NCBI RefSeq assembly: GCF_965638725.1
Contig: NC_134953.1
Span: 42,244,454-42,308,453 of the forward strand
Length of the DNA stretch: 64,000 bases
Direction: 5' to 3'
Source of the DNA: Aptenodytes patagonicus
Lineage: Eukaryota > Chordata > Aves > Sphenisciformes > Spheniscidae
The notes below the pieces were generated by a model, which worked only from the letters and a program-made list of their open reading frames with translations, searched no databases and was not told the origin of the DNA. This document shows, piece after piece, positions 59,409 to 64,000 of the stretch; the first letter of the stretch is position 1; every line of letters starts with the position of its first letter. A program made the position numbers and the translations under genes.

Positions 59409-61442
59409 GTAAGTGTTACAGCTTTGTCATCTGTCTGGTCTTGTAACAGTGTCTCCAGGAAGCTGAATGGCATGGCATGTGGCATCCCACGGGGATGCTG
59501 TTTCCATAGCCCAGTGGATCACAAAGCTGTAACTTCTGATAGTTCAGTTTTGCTTATGTAGGGCTTACATGCACAGTCACAAATTATGTGGTCTTATTTA
59601 AAGATAAAATAACATGTAAAAATAATTTAGATTTTTTAAAAAATTTATTTAAAGAGAAGGAAAAAACCCACAAGATCAAATGACAACCCTGAGGAAATAT
59701 GAAGAGGCTTAGTTTCTTTGCCTAAAAACTATTCTCATGTTGAAAAAACTGCAGCCACAGGGCAGAGTTCAAATGGACTGAGTTGTGTCCAGTGACACAG
59801 TTATAGCCTGTGAAGTAATGTTATGTACAGCTTCATCAGTTTAATTGCAAAGCAATGTAAAATAAAAAGTTTATTAAAAAAGCCCAAACCATGTGTTCAT
59901 CTCCTCACACGCTTATTCTTTAGTATTGCCTCAAACATAAAAACCAAAACATCTTTAAGGATGTTTATGTTCAACGCAGTTCTGAGTGGCTCATCACAGT
60001 GACACTTGCACAGGCAACAGTGCAGCAGGCAGCAGAGGCCTGATTTCAGGGAATTAGCGTGGCTTGGTCTGGGTTGAATTACTGAAGACACTGTTTCTGA
60101 TGTTTTATCCAGCAATTCAAAAGTCTTAGGTTTACAGCTGTGATTTATTTTGTGAAACACAGTGCCTAACTCATTGCACTGTGACAGTAGAAGGTGATTG
60201 TTTTCTAGTTGCTCATTGCATGCTTAGTAGTTCTTGGTTTATTTTCTATCACTTTTTTTGCTTTATATCTCTTTTCTTTGAAGATCACGGGAAGGTCAGC
60301 AGATTAACTATCTTGATACGCTGTTATTCTGTTATTTCGACTTCCGTTGTTTCCTATAGCTCTCTCCCCTTTCTCCGTATTTCTTTTGAAGTCCTTTGCT
60401 ATTAAAAAGTTACCTTTCCAGTCTGTTGCCCCCACCTTGCTGTTACATTCACTTGGGCTGTTTTGCGGGGCTGCCAGCGTGCCAGACCCGTGTTTATTAA
60501 CCATACTCTGCTCTGTAAGAGCAGGGATGTTCAATTTGGGGAATTTCACGGAAGAAAAGCCAGAAAAAGTTGCAGGCTCCTAAATATGAATGCCTCTTTC
60601 TTTCCATGGTTCAGGGAGGCTGAGCCCTCCAGTGGATGGGGAACAAAATAATCAGCTTGGTGTGGTCCAGCCTCAGAAGCTGCAGGCTGGGGACCTTGGT
60701 GGACCTTCCCCAAGTGCAGGAAGGCTTGTCTGGTGTCCCCTGGTAGTGCCGTCGCAGCAGGAGCAGCAGGGTGTGTTTTCCAGGAGGCTGCGTGGACAGA
60801 GCATCTCCCAGGGCTGTAGAAGGGTGTGCACGTGGAAAAGTGGAAGGGTTTTTCTGCTGGGGTGGGTGGTTCCTGCCTGAACACCCCTCCAAGGGGAGAG
60901 GCAGGTAGGTCAGGCCTGATCCCTGCGGGTGTGCTCGGAGGTTAATCTTTTGCTTTCCCAAAAGGACTAGTGGCTCTTCAGGATATCTCTTCATCTCCCA
61001 GGAGCCTCATTTGGAGGAGCGCAGCTGAGCGCTGCTGCTGGTGGTGGTCTGCATGGTGGGTGCCATCTGGGGTGGTGGCCGGGGCACCTAAACCTGACTG
61101 TAATTTCTCCAGCTCTGAGTCAAAGCGCTTTGAGTCAGCATGTTGTTTCCTGTCCTGCTGCTGGACTCCTGGCTAAATACAGACTCCAGCCTCATCTGGT
61201 TTTCAGGTTGCACTGATTAAGTCACGGCCAGTTACAAATCTCTGCCAAAACCTGTAACTCAGGCATAGGTTTCCATCCATGCTCTCCTTGGGCAGCCCCT
61301 ACAAGTGGTTTTAGGCAAGACAGTGGATGATTTTGAAGACCCCAAGCTACCCAGACATGTGCACTGCAGCTGCAGCTTAGATTTAGGCCACAGGGATTTT
61401 GTTTTTCTGGAGGGTTTTCAAGAGAAGTACCGGCATACTTGC

Positions 61443-61463
61443 TTTTTTTTTTTTTTTTTTTTT
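61443..61463 (+). repeat. Poly(T) tract, 21 T
   Basis: An uninterrupted run of 21 T, likely variable in length. No retroposed element was recognised beside it. Confidence 0.85.
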
Positions 61464-62142
61464 ACTGAGCTGATGTTGATCCTGGAGGGTGTCTTTAAAT
61501 AGCCTTTAAAAATGAAAAGACCTCACCTATCTGAAACCAGGTGTTTTAGATAAACTTGCAGCTGTACGCGCCCACGAAAGATAAGTGGCATTTAGGGCCC
61601 GTATTAATGCTCCTAATGATATGCCCTGCCTTGAACTTGTACTTTGGTCACAGTGCTCGTACACTTTGATATCTTAAAAGTCCATTAAGAGAAACGCCAT
61701 GTAATTCAGGTTACTGTTTATTAAATTACTTTTATCGTGAGCGAGGTGACTAATGATTATCTCTGATTTAGCTCTGAATCACAGCTGTAGGAAGTGAGAA
61801 ATAATAGTTCCTTAATGGTCTCACAGCTCAATAATTTCTAAGTGAAAATTTACTTGGAGTGTATCATTAACAAAAGGAGGGATGCAAAAAAGCCTGGTCA
61901 AGGCATTCAGCATGGATGTGCATCATGAAATGGGATGCTGGGAAGTTAGGATTTTGCCTGAAGGGCTGGTAGCTCATTGCTAGTGCTGCCTCCTGTCCCT
62001 CGCAGAGCGGTCCTTTTTCATTTACTTACAGCTTGGCTTGGTTACAACTATGTGTGTCGAAAGTTTTATCTACTGAGTGGGTGCCAAAATATGTTGGCCT
62101 GTTTGGAGAGCAGAGCTTGAGAAAGGAGCCAGTTTGTGTAAA

Positions 62143-62159
62143 TTTTTTTTTTTTTTTTT
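62143..62159 (+). repeat. Poly(T) tract, 17 T
   Basis: An uninterrupted run of 17 T. It could be the reverse complement of a retroposon A-tail, but no element was recognised next to it. Confidence 0.8.
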
Positions 62160-64000
62160 AACATGGCTTCTCTTTAAATGCAGCACTTCGGGTTTGTTGA
62201 GATGAGGTTTTTTGGTGCATCTTTGGAAAACGACCATTTGTACCTACATGTCTAAGACTTTCTGACCTTGAGGTCTTCACGGCCTTTCTGGCAGAACAAA
62301 ATGTTTTCTTCAATATCGAACCATTTTTCAGCTTTCCATTGTGGTGCAAAAAAGCGTGTCGGGCGGGAGGTCATTTTTCAGGCCTGCCCAGCCCTTCTGA
62401 TGGGAAGATCATTTGTTTGTGTTGCCAGCAGGTGTGGGAAGAGGGGAAAACCCCCTCATTTTAGAGGAGGTGACTGCTGCTGCAGGGAGCTGTGTTATGT
62501 GCTTGCCTCTGCCAGGGATCATGGGCATGATGCTGGATGAGTCACCTCAACCAGGGCTAGGGCAGCTCATTACATCTGCCCACGTCTTTGCAAAGCTGGT
62601 CTGAGACCATGGGGATGGATGCGAGGAGCGTCAAGCTCTTGGAGGTGCAGCCTGAAGTCCAGGGAAGCTGCTCTTCAAATATATGTCACTTTTATAGGGC
62701 TTAAATATTGCAGGAGCTCAAGTCTTCATCTTCTGTTTGCCTCACTCTCTGCTGCTCTTCTGTGGCTGTAAAATTGGGGATGATGCCACCCTCAGAGAGA
62801 TAGTGGGAGTTTGCATGAACTTTTGAGGGACGAAGTAACAATAATCCCCAGGGAAAATGTGTAACTGTCCTTCAACCAGCCTTTGCGTAGTGTGTAATGA
62901 CTAAGACCTGTGCCTACACCTGGCTTAGGGAGGGGTGGGGGAAATGCTGAATAGCCACTCATTCAAGAAGAGTACAACATTCTTGGTGCTGACTTAGGCA
63001 AGGGTCTAGGTAACCCCATGTGTGCTCACATAATCAAAAGCCTGTCTTGCAGCTTGTATGGGTCAGATGCACAGGTAGATGGGGCAGGAAACCTTCACCC
63101 TGGTGTCTCTGAACTTGAGTCCTCAACTTGGACTTTGCTCATGCAGCTTGTTGTGTAGAGTGGCACATTCAATGGTATTATGGTGAAAACAAGCCCACCT
63201 TCAGCCAACAGAAATACCGAGGGGACTGAGGAGATACTGAGTGAGGGGAAGGTCTGTTTGGCCCCATCTGTAGTTTCCAGCAGCAGCCGAGAGTGGGGGC
63301 CAGGGAAGAGTTTATGGCTGGGACGCCATGGTGCATTGTCCTAGCTTCCATTGATTTATGACTTGAGATACCAGAGGCCATGCCTTTCTTCCTGACAGTC
63401 CTTGATGAACTTTCCTTCCATGAATTCATCTTAATGATTTTTTCCAGCCAAGTGATCTTTTGGTCTGCCCAGCAGAATTCCCCCATTTGACCGCACCCTG
63501 TGTGGTGGTTCTGGCCAAGCTTCCCCACAGTCCTTCCTGCTGCTGCTTTTGCACTTTGCAAACCTTAAAAAAAATTGCTGAGGTGGAGAGAGATCTCCTG
63601 TCGCCTGCTGGTGACCATTGACCATTGCAAAGCCAAGTGCATGGGGTTCAAGATGCCAGGTTCAAGACTGTGCGTCCATCCTGGATACCGAATAAGACAG
63701 GGAGAGGCAGTGTGTGGCCGTGACGCTGAGCTCCCACCAGCCTGGGCTTGTGTCCAGCTTTATTCTTTCAGCAGCCTGCCATGATGTCCTGTAGAGGAGA
63801 AGTGACGCAAAAGGATTAGTTCTTTTATGGAAATATATATATATGCACCCTTAAAACCTGATGAAACTGATTGAAATGCAGATCCTCTGTAGCTCCCACT
63901 GCTTATGAAATCACTAGAGCTTCCCAAAAGGTACATGATTTCTTTCCTGAGAGGGATATGATATGCATGTTAAAAACAGGTATCTTGTCCCCATATCGGT

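Larger units (their letters stand above)
56154..64000 (+). other. PAPSS2: Likely PAPSS2 intron 1, partial
   Basis: From donor GTAGGG to the window end I found no exon encoding the APS-kinase N-terminus. The stretch holds T runs at 61443-61463 and 62143-62159, two micro-exon-like segments (58840-58879 and 59361-59408), an AT-rich repeat-free block at about 61560-61880 and short chance frames. Human PAPSS2 also has a long first intron. Confidence 0.5.

Overview
This is vertebrate nuclear DNA, almost certainly from a bird. Three things point to a bird: an intact solo LTR of a type common in avian genomes, several CR1 LINE fragments, and a histidine phosphatase gene close to human MINPP1 with compact early introns and a GC-rich first exon. 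The window carries one complete protein-coding gene and probably the first exon of a second. No bacterial, CRISPR, tRNA or rRNA feature was recognised.

Layout: 1-19.2 kb is intergenic DNA holding the solo LTR (2323-2867, with a perfect 5-bp target duplication), CR1 relics and AT-rich stretches. A CpG island at about 19.19-19.96 kb holds the promoter and first exon of MINPP1. MINPP1 runs on the + strand in five coding exons (19377-19938, 20239-20427, 21337-21434, 23266-23399, 38082-38481). These join in frame into a 460-residue protein with a signal peptide, the RHGTRYPT catalytic motif, a HAE proton-donor motif and a C-terminal VDEL ER-retention signal. Introns 3 and 4 contain old CR1 LINEs in sense orientation. 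Intron 4 (14.7 kb) also contains an exon-like segment at 29604-29713 with the same phases as exon 4.

From 38.5 to about 55.8 kb there is the MINPP1 3' UTR with several possible poly(A) signals, then intergenic DNA with antisense CR1 relics, a diverged repeat pair and two exon-like segments of unknown meaning. A second CpG island at about 55.80-56.24 kb contains GC boxes and a start codon in good context, followed after only seven codons by a splice donor. In other vertebrates the gene just downstream of MINPP1 on the same strand is PAPSS2 (PAPS synthase 2), so this is most likely PAPSS2 exon 1. The remaining 7.8 kb would be its first intron; the conserved exon 2 was not found.

MINPP1 removes phosphates from inositol polyphosphates in the ER lumen, and PAPSS2 makes the sulfate donor PAPS. 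Their adjacency reflects old vertebrate synteny, not a shared pathway. I did not find a novel multi-gene system. The best leads are the possible alternative MINPP1 exon, the exon-like segments between the two genes and three AT-rich blocks that may be conserved regulatory elements.
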